Positions 31,581 through 43,149 of a DNA stretch of 64,000 bases are shown piece by piece. The position numbers were made by a program, and so were the translations under genes. The stretch is from Haberlea rhodopensis (taxonomy: Eukaryota > Streptophyta > Magnoliopsida > Lamiales > Gesneriaceae). A model generated the notes under the pieces. It made no database searches. It had not been told where the DNA came from and saw only the letters and a program-made list of their open reading frames with translations. Numbering within the stretch: the first letter of the stretch is position 1; the number at the start of each line of letters is the position of its first letter. The stretch lies in assembly GCA_907163345.1 (NCBI GenBank), contig CAJQUN010001093.1:43823-107822 (forward strand), read 5' to 3'.

Positions 31581-32722
31581 GGGGGTGTATTGGTTATAGA
31601 CTTTTAATGACTTTTATGGAGTTTAATTGTCTAGAGGTATTCAATCCAGGCTTTTATATACTCCGCAAATGTCTAGTGATATTCAAAACAGACTTTCGTA
31701 GAGTTTTTAAAAGACAGGTGGTATTCAAACTTGACTTTTTAAAACTCTATAAAATTCTATAGGTATCCAAAATCTCATTGACTTTTAATGACTCATGTTG
31801 AAATCTTTAGGTACAAACTTTGATGCCACATGTAAATCCCAAAAAAGTTAACAATTCTCCACCACTCCTAGTAAAGATTTGGAATGACTTTTAATTCATA
31901 ATTACCCTCATATCTCTTTACGTTTATTTTCATTTCCGTCACGGTCACCTCCTCTTGGCTTTTTCTCTCCTGTTTTCTGCATGTACCCTTTCTTTAATTC
32001 CTAATGTACGGATGTGAGTATGTTTCTGTATCTATGTGTACTATATAGAAGATGCAACACAGAAACGTGGAATTATGATGAATATCGAAAGAATATTCAG
32101 TTATAGTTTTTTTTCACATCTTATTTTTTTTATCCAGTATACTACTAATATTTGCACAAGTATTTTGATAAAATAGCAAGTTAATGTGCTCAGTTTTATA
32201 TTAGATGATATATTTTTAAAACGATTGTATGGGTCTATATCTATAAATAATTATAATAAATATTTTCTAAAATAAAAATTATTTATAACGATATAAATTA
32301 TCATGTTTGACTGAATCCTCAAGGTCGTCTTCATGAAGATGCAAAAAAGTAAAATTTGTTTACATTAATAGTAAAAATAAATATTATAAGAAGTTATTTA
32401 TGTTCAATTGTTAGTTCAAAGAAACCAATTATAAGTTATAAAATCTATAAAGTCTATAAAATTCTTTTTATAATTCCGTGTAATTCTATAAAAGTTATTA
32501 AAAATCTATCAATTTAATAAAAGTCCATCATTTAAAAAAGTCATTAAAAGTCAATAAAGTCCATAGAAATCTATTGAAAAAGTCTACGAGACTTTATACA
32601 AATCTTTTTATAATTCCATAGAATTCCATAAAAGTTAATAAAAATCTCTCTAACTCCATAAAAGTTTGTCATTTAAAAAAGTCATTAAAAGTCAATAAAA
32701 ATCTAGATTGCATACACCTCCC
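31581..32722. mobile_element. Harbinger-type non-autonomous element (1142 bases)
   Basis: The ends are imperfect inverted copies (GGGGGTGTATTGG at the left, inverse of ATACACCTCCC at the right), flanked by TTA on both sides, the size and sequence expected for PIF/Harbinger. Subterminal AAAGTCATTAAAAGTC motifs repeat many times. It lacks a transposase. A related 1.3-kb copy lies in an intron at 56545-57855. Confidence 0.75.
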
Positions 32723-32964
32723 TTAGTTCATTTTTTGTTGCTCTCTATTCACAATTTGTATTTGTCAAAATTACCCCGAAAAAAATTAACAAAAATGTTT
32801 GAAATAAGAATGGACGTTTAGAAAAGGACCAGGCAAAATCAAAATTTATGTTATATCGATGTCGTCTTTAAGAAAAGATATCTTTAAATACGACATCTTA
32901 TAATATATGTTTCCAAAAGGACCACACAAAATCAAAATACATGTTATATTGATATCGTTTTTAA

Positions 32965-33140
32965 AAACGATGTGTTTAGATGCTATTTTTTTCATCTTTG
33001 TTTTAAAAAACGAAACAAAAAATACATATATTGCGGGATGAAATCCTAAAGAAACGATGTGTTTAGATGCTATTTTTTTCATCTTTGTTTTAAAAAACGA
33101 AACAAAAAATAGACATATATTGCGGGATGAAATCCTAAAG
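32965..33140. repeat. 87-base tandem duplication
   Basis: Two nearly identical units start AAACGATGTGTTTAGATG at 32965 and 33052. They differ by only one or two bases, so the duplication is recent. It lies about 330 bases upstream of the EF-hand gene. Confidence 0.9.
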
Positions 33141-33380
33141 ATGGAATCCTAAAGATACCCATAGGGTATCAAAAAATCCCAAAATAAAACACAAGCAGCC
33201 AAAACCTCTCAGCCCGTGAACAAATTGGACCCACCATTTCTTCGAAGTTCGAACTTTCCACTATGTAAGGCTCTGGCAATGTCCACGCAACGTCATCAGT
33301 TACGTCTACAATCAAAGATCGAAGAATCAAACTTGCTGGCCAAGCCTTTTGGCGACGACCCAAAATCCCCGGACCTCCAA

Positions 33381-33388
33381 CTATATAT
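33381..33388 (+). promoter_or_regulatory. TATA box of the EF-hand gene
   Basis: CTATATAT lies 83 bases before the start codon, followed by pyrimidine-rich DNA suitable for a transcription start near 33415. It is the only good TATA box in the upstream 300 bases. Confidence 0.6.
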
Positions 33389-33463
33389 TCTCTTCCACAC
33401 CCCTCTCATATTCTCTCATTCACAAAAATACTTCTCTCTACTTTCATCAAATTCTTCTGAACA

Positions 33464-33928
33464 ATGTGTCCAACGGGAACAACCATGCGGCGCAGCGGGA
33501 AACCGAACCTACGTTCGGCGTTCGACGTCATGGATGCCGACGGCGACGGGAAGATCAGTCACGACGATCTCCGGGCGTTCTACGGAGGGTTTTCGGGCGA
33601 GGAGACGTCAGGAGAGGAGGTTATTGAATCCATGATTGCTGTCGCGGATTCAAACAAAGATGGGTTCGTCGAGTACGAAGAATTCGAGAAGGTTTTAGAG
33701 GCGAAGAAGGGGAAGGATCAGAGGACTGTGTTGATGGAGGGTGCTTTTCGGGTGATGGATAAAGATGGAGATGGGAAAGTAGGGCGCGAAGATCTGACGA
33801 ATTACCTGAATTGGGCTGGATTTGAAGCCGATGATGAAGATGTGAGAGCTATGATCAGATTGGGAGGTGGGAATGATGAAAATGGGGGCGTTACTTTTGA
33901 AGGGTTTCTCAAGATTTTGGCTCTTTGA
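33464..33928 (+). CDS. CP1: EF-hand calcium-binding protein, CP1-like
   Basis: The intact single-exon frame of 154 codons resembles Arabidopsis calcium-binding protein CP1 in its MCP-type start, length and layout. Such proteins bind Ca2+ and act as sensors in the cytosol. Loop 1 is at residues 24-35 (Asp24, Asp26, Asp28, Asp35), loop 2 at 62-73 (Asp62, Asn64, Asp66, Glu73) and loop 3 at 99-110 (Asp99, Asp101, Asp103, Asp110). A fourth site around 136-147 is degenerate (GNDENGG) and probably does not bind. Loops 1 and 3 end in Asp rather than Glu, which may lower affinity or favour Mg2+. The start at 33464 has the AACA-ATG context usual in plants. There is no signal peptide. An upstream 87-base duplication and Harbinger element border its promoter. 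Confidence 0.92.
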   Translation: MCPTGTTMRRSGKPNLRSAFDVMDADGDGKISHDDLRAFYGGFSGEETSGEEVIESMIAVADSNKDGFVEYEEFEKVLEAKKGKDQRTVLMEGAFRVMDKDGDGKVGREDLTNYLNWAGFEADDEDVRAMIRLGGGNDENGGVTFEGFLKILAL

Positions 33929-33954
33929 AGATCTGATTTGCAAGTTGTATTTTT

Positions 33955-34000
33955 AAGGAATGTAATTTTATTTTTGTTTTTAATGTAATAATCCTCAAAA
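33955..34000 (+). terminator. Likely polyadenylation region of the EF-hand gene
   Basis: T-rich DNA with AATGTAATTTTATTT and AATGTAATAATCC lies 30 to 70 bases after the stop. It fits plant far-upstream and near-upstream elements. No exact AATAAA is present. Confidence 0.4.
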
Positions 34001-34149
34001 TAGTTCTATTATTTTTGGGTTGCGGTGTCGGATTATTTTCCTGCAATCCGAAGAAATTTGTTCTGAATCATAATTTCTCGAATTTATTTATGTTTCTACA
34101 TAATTATGAAAAATGTGTGATTTTTTCAGGAGTTTATGTTATCTAAGAT

Positions 34150-34375
34150 TAATTTGTTGTTTTTTTAATGACGAGGGAACCACACCCGCTATATTTGAGG
34201 TTCCTATTGGGTAAACCTCTGAGCTGATGCAATAGCCTGCAAACACGCCAACCAGATAAACCATATTAGGCAAGACCAATGTGATATGCTCAAACCAAAA
34301 GAGTGTCGACGGAAGAAATCAAGCTTATGACCTTATGGTCATGTGCTCAACCTACGACACCAACACTTAAACTTA
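34150..34375 (-). mobile_element. SINE-like retroposon fragment
   Basis: Read on the minus strand, a GGTTTGAGCATATC box is followed by a body ending in GGTTCCCTCGTCATT and a short A-run. A 3' end of the form CTCGTCATTAAAA recalls Au-type plant SINEs. Target duplicates were not identified. Confidence 0.4.
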
Positions 34376-35839
34376 CAAATGCTAAAGTAATCAGTCTTCC
34401 CTGTTACCATTTAAACCGTATCACTTACTTACCGCCATAACGTTGACTTTGTTATACTAAATCGGATGAAATTCACCTAATATACTATATAGTACGAATA
34501 AAACTAAATTTCAAATTTCCAGCATTTGATAGTGAACTTTATGTGACATGAGAAATCATGAATATTCACCTGTCTAACATAATAAGAGATCTTCTCCAAA
34601 ACGGCTCCCATCCATGATTTCCCATCACAGTGAGAAGCTATATTGAGGAAGATTTTCCTCATGTAGCATATACTCAAGCCCGGAAGCCCACGACAAAGGA
34701 AACATACTTGTATATATTGGGTTTGGACACAACTTATATACAAATTCAATATTAACATAATATATTTTAAATTAAAAATAAGTAAATTAACATACAAACT
34801 ATTTAAAATCAATCATATTAAGTTGATCCATAAATAAATCCAGATCAGACAAATACAAGCATTTTGTTCATCCAAGAAGTTTGACCCCCTTTAATTTTCT
34901 TTTTTTGGAGGTCATTTATTTCGGTTTTGGATATGGGACGAATAAATTCATGAGAGAATTAAGAATACCCACCAGAAAAACTAACCCAATCCCGACCTAG
35001 CATGACTACAAGTCAAAAGAGGAATAAAAATTGCTTTTCAGCTACGGCTTTTAGTAGGACCACAGAGTTGAGCACAATGGACAACTATGTGAACATAAAA
35101 AAAAAAAAAAAAAAAAGAACACGTGCCATGAACTATTTCAATGCTAATCAGTCGCACGTACACAAGCTTTTAAAATGTGATATCACTTTGCCAACTCAAA
35201 GTCGGTTTTGCTTTTATTCAACTCTGTCATGCCGATGACTGCAATCACCTTTGGTAGAATAGAACATGGACAATAGCTGGAGCTCCAATGAAATTCTTCA
35301 AATGGGAGTCAAATTTCGATTTTAAGGTGGAACCAGCTATAACACCTGTTTGGGAGAATTTGCCTGAACCTTCCAATTCGCTTACTTTACTATAGTGTGC
35401 TTATGTCAATTGCTTATGCAATTGGGAAAACCGATCTATGTCAAGGCATGTGCAAATTGGACATGCGTCACGATCGTCCTAACACTGTCAAGAATCAACA
35501 GGACGAGTTGAGAGGAAAAATTATATTTAGCATAGTATGTTTTGTTCCAAATTTTAATTTGCAACTATTGTTTGACAAAGTTGCATTCTTAAATTTTATG
35601 AATTGTAACATTTTGCATCATCTTGTCTTGGTTTGATATTTAACGAAGATTCATCACAGCCTTCCATCATCGACTTACATTCTCAACATAGAGCCCCTAA
35701 AGCTAGTTGATGAAATTTTTTAAAAATAAAAAATGTATTTGGATATCAAAATTATCTAGTTGTTTGATCGGAAAAAGGAAATTTTGCCAGCTCAAACACA
35801 TATTTCAATTTTTTTTAAAAAATTGTGATAACTTGCTTA
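34376..35839. other. Intergenic DNA, no gene seen
   Basis: No open frame above about 100 codons resembles a known protein. A run of 19 A bases is at 35098-35116. I see no element ends apart from those of the solo LTR beginning at 35840. Confidence 0.55.
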
Positions 35840-36276
35840 TGTAAGTAATCCAACAAGCATACAACGCAGCGGAATTTAAAATTTTGGATTACTAGAACCG
35901 CGGATCTATACAAAGTGGTCATATCGGATAAAGGATCATAAGAGTCTCACCCTTGTAGCGTGTTTGAGCAGATTCCACGAAGCACCACGTTCAACGATCC
36001 ATGCATTTTAGTCTTACTTGATCAAGGGCCCAAACACTTCTCCTGTTATATAGGAGGGACAAATCCTATCTCGATCAATCAACATCCCTCTACATAATTC
36101 GTAGTGTATCCAATAGTCGCCTTTATAGTTTACCCTGTTACAGGTAACGTTTGACAATATCAAGATACATAACTCCTTATGTTGGGATCTCTGATGATCT
36201 CAAGTCGTAAGGATTACATACATTATTATCACAATGAGAATTGCTTATGACACTCATATAACTATCCATGTAGCAT

Positions 36277-38157
36277 TGTTGGGTTTTGGAAACCCGAATA
36301 ATCTTGGTTTTGATGTTAACAAAACTTGTTATTGTGTTGCTAACATATTTCATCAAGTGTGCAATTCATAGATCATAATTAAGAGCTTGATGAATTACAA
36401 AAAAGTAGCTTGAAAATATCAAGCTGAACCTAGTCTGAAATTCTGGCAGAGCGGATTGTTTCGATCATATCTAATAGCTCGGATATCTAAATGGCGTGCT
36501 TCCAAAGAGATTGAACAGCCAACTTAAAATACTAAAAGTCATATTTCACAACAGATCGGCTAGTTCAAATGTTATCAAGGAGAAAAGTCGCCTGCAAGAT
36601 CGAGCTGAACCGTGAAGAAACAACAAGCTGTTTCAGCAAGCAACTGTCAGTCTGGTGGCCATAACTCTCAGCTCGCTTATCAGAACGGAACGATTCAGTA
36701 TGGGTTGGAAAGCTAAGACAAAGATCTACACGTCAGCTTTGGAAGTAAAAGACTGAATCGGACGTTAGGATGGCCAAAAAGCTTCTGCAAGTCACGCCAT
36801 GTGACGCCTGTAAGATCGAGCTGTTACAGCAAAGTCCCTGTCAGTCTGGTGAGCATAACTCTTAGCTCGCTTATCGGAACGGAATGATTCAGTATGGGTT
36901 GGAAAGCTAATACAAATATATACAAGTCATTTTTGGAAGTGAAAGACTGAATCGGACGTTACGATGGCCAAAAAGCTTCTGCAACTCACGCCATGTGCTG
37001 CTGCATCCAGCAAACAGACAGCAGGAGCATCGCCTTGTATTTCGAGCATAACTCTCTCATACGAACTCGAAATCGAGCGATTCTTGATTCCATGGAAAGC
37101 TAAGAGAAAGGGCTACAACTTGCATGTGGATCACTTTGCCCATAAATCATAGAATCAAGAGTTACAAGCAACAGATCAAAGAGCAAGTTTATCAATCTGT
37201 TTTTGTATCAAGCTGATTGTCCAGACTGATCCGGACCAGACTGATCTGCCCGTGCTGATCCGGACCAGACTGATCTGCCCGTGCTGATCTGCCAGACTGA
37301 TCTACCATGCTGATCCGGCCAGACTGATCTGCCCAAGCTGATCCGGCCAATCCGGTCCGAAATACAAATAGCCCAGAAACCAGAATATGACAGTTGCAAG
37401 CTCGGGAATAGTGCAGAACATTTTCCAACGGGCATATTCTTGTGTCTAACGTATATATCATTACTTGTGGCTATATATACATGATTTGGAAGCTCAATAA
37501 CAGCTGATTGAAGATAAATCCAAGCCTTCCGAAGCAAACCCACTTGGGATTCAATTGAGGAACTTAAAAGACAAAAGATGCTAAATGAATAGCACTCCTC
37601 AAATCTTTGGCACCTCTTACCTTGCTATATCAGATTCATTATGGAATCATTTGTGCATTTATATTCACTCTATTCATTGTATATGAGAGCTTAACAGAAG
37701 AGTGAATACCATTGTAACTGTTGATGATTTATCACAACAGATGAGAGGTCTTTGTATGTGAGACATTAAAGAACATACATAGTTGAGTTGCTAGGAGTTC
37801 TAGTTGGATGGGGAATTCCCAACTGGATCGAGTTTGTACAACGGGATTATATAAATCAAAGTCTTCTAGTGGAATCCTTCCATGAGGTGGAAGAAGGGGA
37901 GACGTAGAAGGATTACACCACCTTCGAACTTCCATAAACAAATGCTTGTTTATTTACTTTACTTGCATAATTTTAAAATGTCTTTCAAATGTTTAATCGG
38001 TTTTAGAGCGGGTTATGTCGAGTGTCTTCCGCTCGATTTTGTAATCGAACTCGATATAATCTCTCGGTGCATTAATTCAAGAACACGAGCTATTGAAGCT
38101 CAAATTGGTTGAACTCGGGTGTGGAATGGCAACCCACCCCCGGAATCGATCCTAACA
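36277..38157 (+). repeat. 5' LTR of the non-coding element
   Basis: It starts TGTTGGGTTTTGG and ends AATCGATCCTAACA. It contains a 194-base internal duplication (from about 36644 and 36838, with CTGTCAGTCTGGTG in each) and a 30-base tandem array at 37216-37345. Confidence 0.93.
37216..37345 (+). repeat. About 30-bp tandem repeat CTGATCCGGACCAGA in LTR
   Basis: Four to five units carry CTGATCCGGACCAGACTGAT or CTGATCTGCCCG. The words resemble the CAGACCGGATCGA motifs near the start of the Sirevirus LTR. The 3' LTR has the array at 39957-40086. Confidence 0.85.
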
Positions 38158-38159
38158 AG

Positions 38160-38172
38160 TGGTATCAGAGCA
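38160..38172 (+). other. Primer-binding site, initiator tRNA-Met type
   Basis: TGGTATCAGAGCA lies two bases after the 5' LTR, matching the 3' end complement of plant initiator tRNA-Met. Confidence 0.92.
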
Positions 38173-38834
38173 GGTTGCTCTTGGAAAGCATTTTAACCAA
38201 TTTTTTTGCGGATATCTTTTAAAATCATTTTCAAAATTTTCACATGAGCATGAAATATTTTCATAGCATATTTTTTCAAAATTTGGTGTATGAAAATTTT
38301 TAGCATAAAAATCAATTTCATTGCATTCATTTTGCACGAAAATAATTTTAAAATATATTTTTAATGTTCTAATTCTCGTTCAATATGTTCTAAACTCATT
38401 TTAAGTTTCAATTTTTTTATTTTGAGATTTTATCTAACAATTTTTGAAGTATTTTAGTTTTCTGGCAGCTTGCAGCGACTTTGGGAAAATTGGCATAACT
38501 TCTTGCTCGGATGTCCAAATGACGAACCGTTTTTTGCGTTGCAAACTAGACTCATAGAGGTTCACTACGGTATAGGTCTTGCAGCCTAATTCTTCACGAG
38601 GAGATACAGTTTATTCTGTAAAGTTGGACTAAGAGTGCTGCCACCGCTAAAAGATGAAATGGACATTGTTGGGTTTTTTTTCAAGAAATTCAAATTTGTT
38701 GCCAAGTATGCTACATGTATCATCAAAAGAGGTTATTTTTGTTCAAAAATTAATGTGCATTGAGTTTTTTTTAATTTGTTTTAGCCTACCCCATTTGCCC
38801 CTCACTTGCTCAAACTTTCAAACCTTTTAAAATT
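38173..38834 (+). other. Non-coding internal region
   Basis: AT-rich DNA with no frame of note and no similarity to gag or pol. It may hold packaging and leader signals, but none can be shown by reading. Confidence 0.6.
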
Positions 38835-39017
38835 AAGGGGGAGAGTTTAATCTCAATCCTTGAGGGGGAGTAAATTTTATTTGTCTTCCTTTTTTATTCA
38901 CACAAAAAGGGGGAGAAATATGTTGTTTAAAAAATATGATTTTTTCATGTTATGCAACATTGTGCTTTAATGTTCATATTTGTATTCAAGTTTTATGATC
39001 ATCAAAAATGGGGAGAT
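38835..39017 (+). other. Cluster of polypurine tracts
   Basis: AAGGGGGAGAG (38835), TGAGGGGGAGTA (38861), AAAAAGGGGGAGAAAT (38905) and AAAAATGGGGAGAT (39004) precede the 3' LTR. The last abuts TGTTGGG. Multiple polypurine tracts upstream of the 3' LTR have been described as a conserved feature of Sireviruses. Confidence 0.8.
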
Positions 39018-40898
39018 TGTTGGGTTTTGGAAACCCGAATAATCTTGGTTTTGATGTTAACAAAACTTGTTATTGTGTTGCTAACATATTTCATCAAGTG
39101 TGCAGTTCATAGATCATAATTAAGAGCTTGATGAATTACAAAAAAGTAGCTTGAAAATATCAAGCTGAACCTAGTCTGAAATTCTGGCAGAGCGGATTGT
39201 TTCGATCATATCTAATAGCTCGGATATCTAAATGGCGTGCTTCCAAAGAGATTGAACAGCCAACTTAAAATACTAAAAGTCATATTTCACAACAGATCGG
39301 CTAGTTCAAATGTTATCAAGGAGAAAAGTCGCCTGCAAGATCGAGCTGAACCGTGAAGAAACAACAAGCTGTTTCAGCAAGCAACTGTCAGTCTGGTGGC
39401 CATAACTCTCAGCTCGCTTATCGGAACGGAATGATTCAGTATGGGTTGGAAAGCTAAGACAAAGATCTACACGTCAGCTTTGGAAGTAAAAGACTGAATC
39501 GGATGTTAGGATGGCCAAAAAGCTTCTTCAAGTCACGCCATGTGACGCCTGTAAGATCGAGCTGTTACAGCAAAGTCCCTGTCAGTCTGGTGAGCATAAC
39601 TCTTAGCTCGCTTATCGGAACGGAATGATTCAGTATGGGTTGGAAATCTAATACAAAGATATACAAGTCATTTTTGGAAGTGAAAGACTGAATCGGACGT
39701 TACGATGGCCAAAAAGCTTCTGCAACTCACGCCATGTGCTGCTGCATCCAGCAAACAGACAGCAGGAGCATCGCCTTGTATTTCGAGCATAACTCTCTCA
39801 TACGAACTCGAAATCGAGCGATTCTTGATTCCATGGAAAGCTAAGAGAAAGGGCTACAACTTGCATGTGGATCACTTTGCCCATAAATCAGAGAATCAAG
39901 AGTTACAAGCAACAGATCAAAGAGCAAGTTTATCAATCTGTTTTTGTATCAAGCTGATTGTCCAGACTGATCCGGACCAGACTGATCTGCCCGTGCTGAT
40001 CCGGACCAGACTGATCTGCCCGTGCTGATCTGCCAGACTGATCTATCATGCTGATCCGGCCAGACTGATCTGCCCAAGCTGATCCGGCCAATCCGGTCCG
40101 AAATACAAATAGCCCAGAAACCAGAATATGACCGTTGCAAGCTCGGGAATAGTGCAGAACCTTTTCCAACGGGCATATTCTTGTGTCTAACGTATATATC
40201 ATTACTTGTGGCTATATATACATGATTTGGAAGCTCAATAACAGCTGATTGAAGATCAATCCAAGCCTTCCAAAGCAAACCCACTTGGGATTCAATTGAG
40301 GAACTTAAAAGACAAAAGATGCTAAATGAAGAGCACTCCTCAAATCTTTGGCACCTCTTACCTTGCTATATCAGATTCATTATGGAATCATTTGTGCATT
40401 TATATTCACTCTATTCATTGTATATGAGAGCTTAATAGAATAGTGAATACCATTGTAACGGTTGATGATTTATCACAACCGATGAGAGGTCTTTGTATGT
40501 GAGACATTAAAGAACATACATAGTTGAGTTGCTAGGAGTTCTAGTTGGATGGGTAATTCCCAACTGGATCGGGTTTGTACAACGAGATTGTATAAATCAA
40601 AGTCTTCTAGTGGAATCCTTCCATGAGGTGGAAGAAGGGGAGACGTAGAAGGATTACACCACCTTCGAACTTCCATAAACAAATGCTTGTTTATTTACTT
40701 TACTTGCATAATTTTAAAATGTCTTTCAAATGTTTAATCGGTTTTAGAGCGGGTTATGTCGAGTGTCTTCCGCTCGATTTTGTAATCGAACTCGATATAA
40801 TCTCTCGGTGCATTAATTCAAGAACACGAGCTATTGAAGCTCAAGTTGGTTGAACTCGGGTGTGGAATGGCAACCCACCCCCAGAATCGATCCTAACA
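39018..40898 (+). repeat. 3' LTR of the non-coding element
   Basis: The same length as the 5' LTR. It ends AATCGATCCTAACA before the AGCAT duplicate. The 30-base array recurs at 39957-40086. Confidence 0.93.
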
Positions 40899-41403
40899 AG
40901 CATTCTCATGGTGGGTCTGTCCAGTACATTGTTCTCTAACATGTACCCATGTGTTGATTTGATATCTCATATCTATGAACAATTCATCAATCAAAACATA
41001 ATAGTCTCAATGTATTATCATTATCCTTATTTATGATAATACTTGACTAGGGACAATCTTTAAGAGTAATACAATATTATTCTAAGGACATTAACTTATA
41101 TATCAATTCATATTGCACAGATATTCGAATAATATATATAATAATGATTTGCCATTCATAAAATCATAATACATTGTATGTCATAAACAATTATCTAATG
41201 ACTTGTCTTAGGGCATATCCCAACAGCCTAAACGAACTAAGTTTGAGGATGTATGTGATACTGAAATGCGACAATGAAATCTTCGATAAAAATACAAAAT
41301 CCAGTTAAGAGAATCCAAAGTGTTATTATTTATTAAAGTTGAGGATGTGAGCTGTAATTTTCAAACAATTGTTGTAAAGTAAAATTTGGACCAAATTATA
41401 CGA

Positions 41404-42660
41404 CGGGGTAATATATGAAATGGTCCCTCTTGTTTGCACACATTCCCAATTTAGTCCCTCTTGTTTGCACTGACCCGATTTAGTCCTTCTAGTTTTTTAA
41501 TTTGTCCCAAATCAGTCCTAACCGTTAAATGCACCGTTAAAACTAACGGAAAGGACTGAATCGGGACACTTAAAATATCAGGGACTGAATCGGGATTGAT
41601 GCAAACATTAGGGACTGATTCGGGTCATTTAAAAAGATTGGGTGACTTAATTTTTTAAATTATTAAAGTAATTAATATGGATACTTTATTTATAATTTTT
41701 GCAATTTTTGTAAAATTATTATATTTAAATAATGATATAATATATTAAATTCTACATAAAAACCATTTTTCACTCAAACAAAACAAAAGAAAAATCAATA
41801 GCATATTGATATACAAAATATATTTCGATGACTAGTTTACTTATTAAACAAGATATATTTTTGATTTAATTAAATTATGTCTATCAGATGTGTCATCAAT
41901 TTATTAAAAAATTATTTTCTTTTTGATAAATTAAATAATTTTTTTTATAAATTGATGATATTTTTTATAATTATTAAATCATCTTGTGAAAAATGTAGAA
42001 TTTAATATATTATATCGTAATTTACATAATTATAAAAAATGTCATTAATTTATAACAAAAATTATTTAATTTATCACAAAATTTATTTAATTTATAAAAA
42101 ATGAAATAATTTTTTTTTAAATTGGTGACATATCTGATAGACATAATTTAATGAAATAAAAAAATATATCTTATTTAATAAGTAAACTAGCCATCGAAAT
42201 ATATTTGTATATTAATATCATATTGATTTTTCTTTTGTTTGTTTTAATGAAAAAATGGTTTTATGAAAAATTTAATATATTATATCATTATTTAAATAAA
42301 ATAAGTTTACAAAAAATTGCCAAAATTATAAATAAAATGTCCATATTAATTGCTATAATAACTAAAAGTTGAAAGACGTAATTTCCCCCCAAAAGATGAA
42401 GAATAAAGAAGAGATTATCGATGATAATCTTAAAAAATCGGGGTGCTTGAATCGGCTATTGAGGATGCCATTTCATCAGCCGGAGGTGTTGGTTCGTCGG
42501 TGTCGCTTGGTGGGGGTTGGTTTCGGAGGTAGGGTTAGTGGCGGTCAGGGGGCCAAGGGGATTTAAATTTTTTGTTTAGGGAATAAAATATAATAACATA
42601 AAAAAGGAGGGTAAAAAAATTATAGGGGATCAAAATGTAATTTAGGTGAAATGCTTTTTT
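41404..42660. mobile_element. Foldback or Mutator-like element with 250-base inverted arms
   Basis: Arms at about 41655-41935 and 42115-42365 are inverse copies, sharing blocks such as TTTACTTATTAAACAAGATA and AGACATAATTTAAT. To the left lies GGTCCCTCTTGTTTGCAC with repeated AGTCCCTC words (41420-41620), typical of some plant Mutator-like ends. A matching right end is not clear. No transposase is present. Confidence 0.6.
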
Positions 42661-42712
42661 TGGGAGGGACAATGCAAATTTTTTTAAAAAATTAAGAACG
42701 ATTTTTTTTTTT

Positions 42713-43149
42713 TGCTGCCCAACCTCTCAAGGTACTTTCGGCGGCAACATTTGAGGCTGATGGTTCTGTTAAGGGAACCACCAAACGAGGTGAGGATCTT
42801 ACGATATTTGAGGTGGGGATCGAACTAGTCAGAGCCGCGGACACGGAGTCCGTGGTGTTTGTAATGAAGAGGGAGATTGATGTGTCAGATCGGGTTGGGG
42901 ACATGGATGATGATGTTGTTGATGAGTTGGCTTTGGGTGGTGAGATGGCTTATGGGAATGAGGTGGAGCGCAAGGTTCATTTGCCCAATCTGTGTAGCTC
43001 CGGAGACGTATCGGGCAGCACATATGTTTTCCCAGGCATCTTGGATAACTCTACGGGCAGAACTTTTATCTTTGCAAATAACTCGAACAATGGGTATGGA
43101 CAAGCCAGGTAACTTGGGCAGGCCATTGGGCACCTCAGGCAGTAGAGCA
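42713..43149 (+). other. Coding-like stretch of unknown origin
   Basis: Overlapping frames at 42813-43112 and 42877-43152 have higher GC content than their surroundings and a plausible protein composition (acidic, with VGDMDDDVVDELALGGEMA). No family was recognised and no clear start is seen. The hAT element inserts at its right side. It could be a captured fragment or a decayed ORF. Confidence 0.3.

Larger units (their letters stand above)
36277..40898 (+). mobile_element. Non-coding LTR element with 1881-base LTRs (Sirevirus-derived)
   Basis: The flanks are AGCAT at 36272-36276 and 40899-40903. Both LTRs are 1881 bases with about 25 substitutions and no indel seen by eye. The internal region is only 860 bases, with a primer site, a cluster of polypurine tracts and no gene. 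The LTR end region (GTACAACGGGATTATATAAATC, in two parts, and ACGTAGAAGGATTACACC) matches the Sirevirus LTR at 4540-4630. Clustered polypurine tracts are also a Sirevirus habit. It probably moves with proteins from a Sirevirus. Confidence 0.88.
35840..41225 (-). mobile_element. Solo LTR split by a younger non-coding LTR element
   Basis: On the minus strand it begins TGTTGGGATATGCCC at 41225 and ends GGATTACTTACA at 35840. The flanks are GCTTA (35835-35839) and GCCTA (41226-41230), a target duplication with one change. Its own sequence is 35840-36276 plus 40904-41225, about 760 bases. It belongs to the same family as the LTR at 61363-62855 but lacks about 730 bases that lie there between about 61960 and 62690. 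Confidence 0.85.

Noticed and set aside
37192..37543. Frames on the minus strand reading repeated DQSGR or RSVWPDQHG
   Set aside because: They are read-through of the 30-base tandem array in the LTR. The same frames recur in the 3' LTR at 39933-40284, and neither has a plausible start context or homology.
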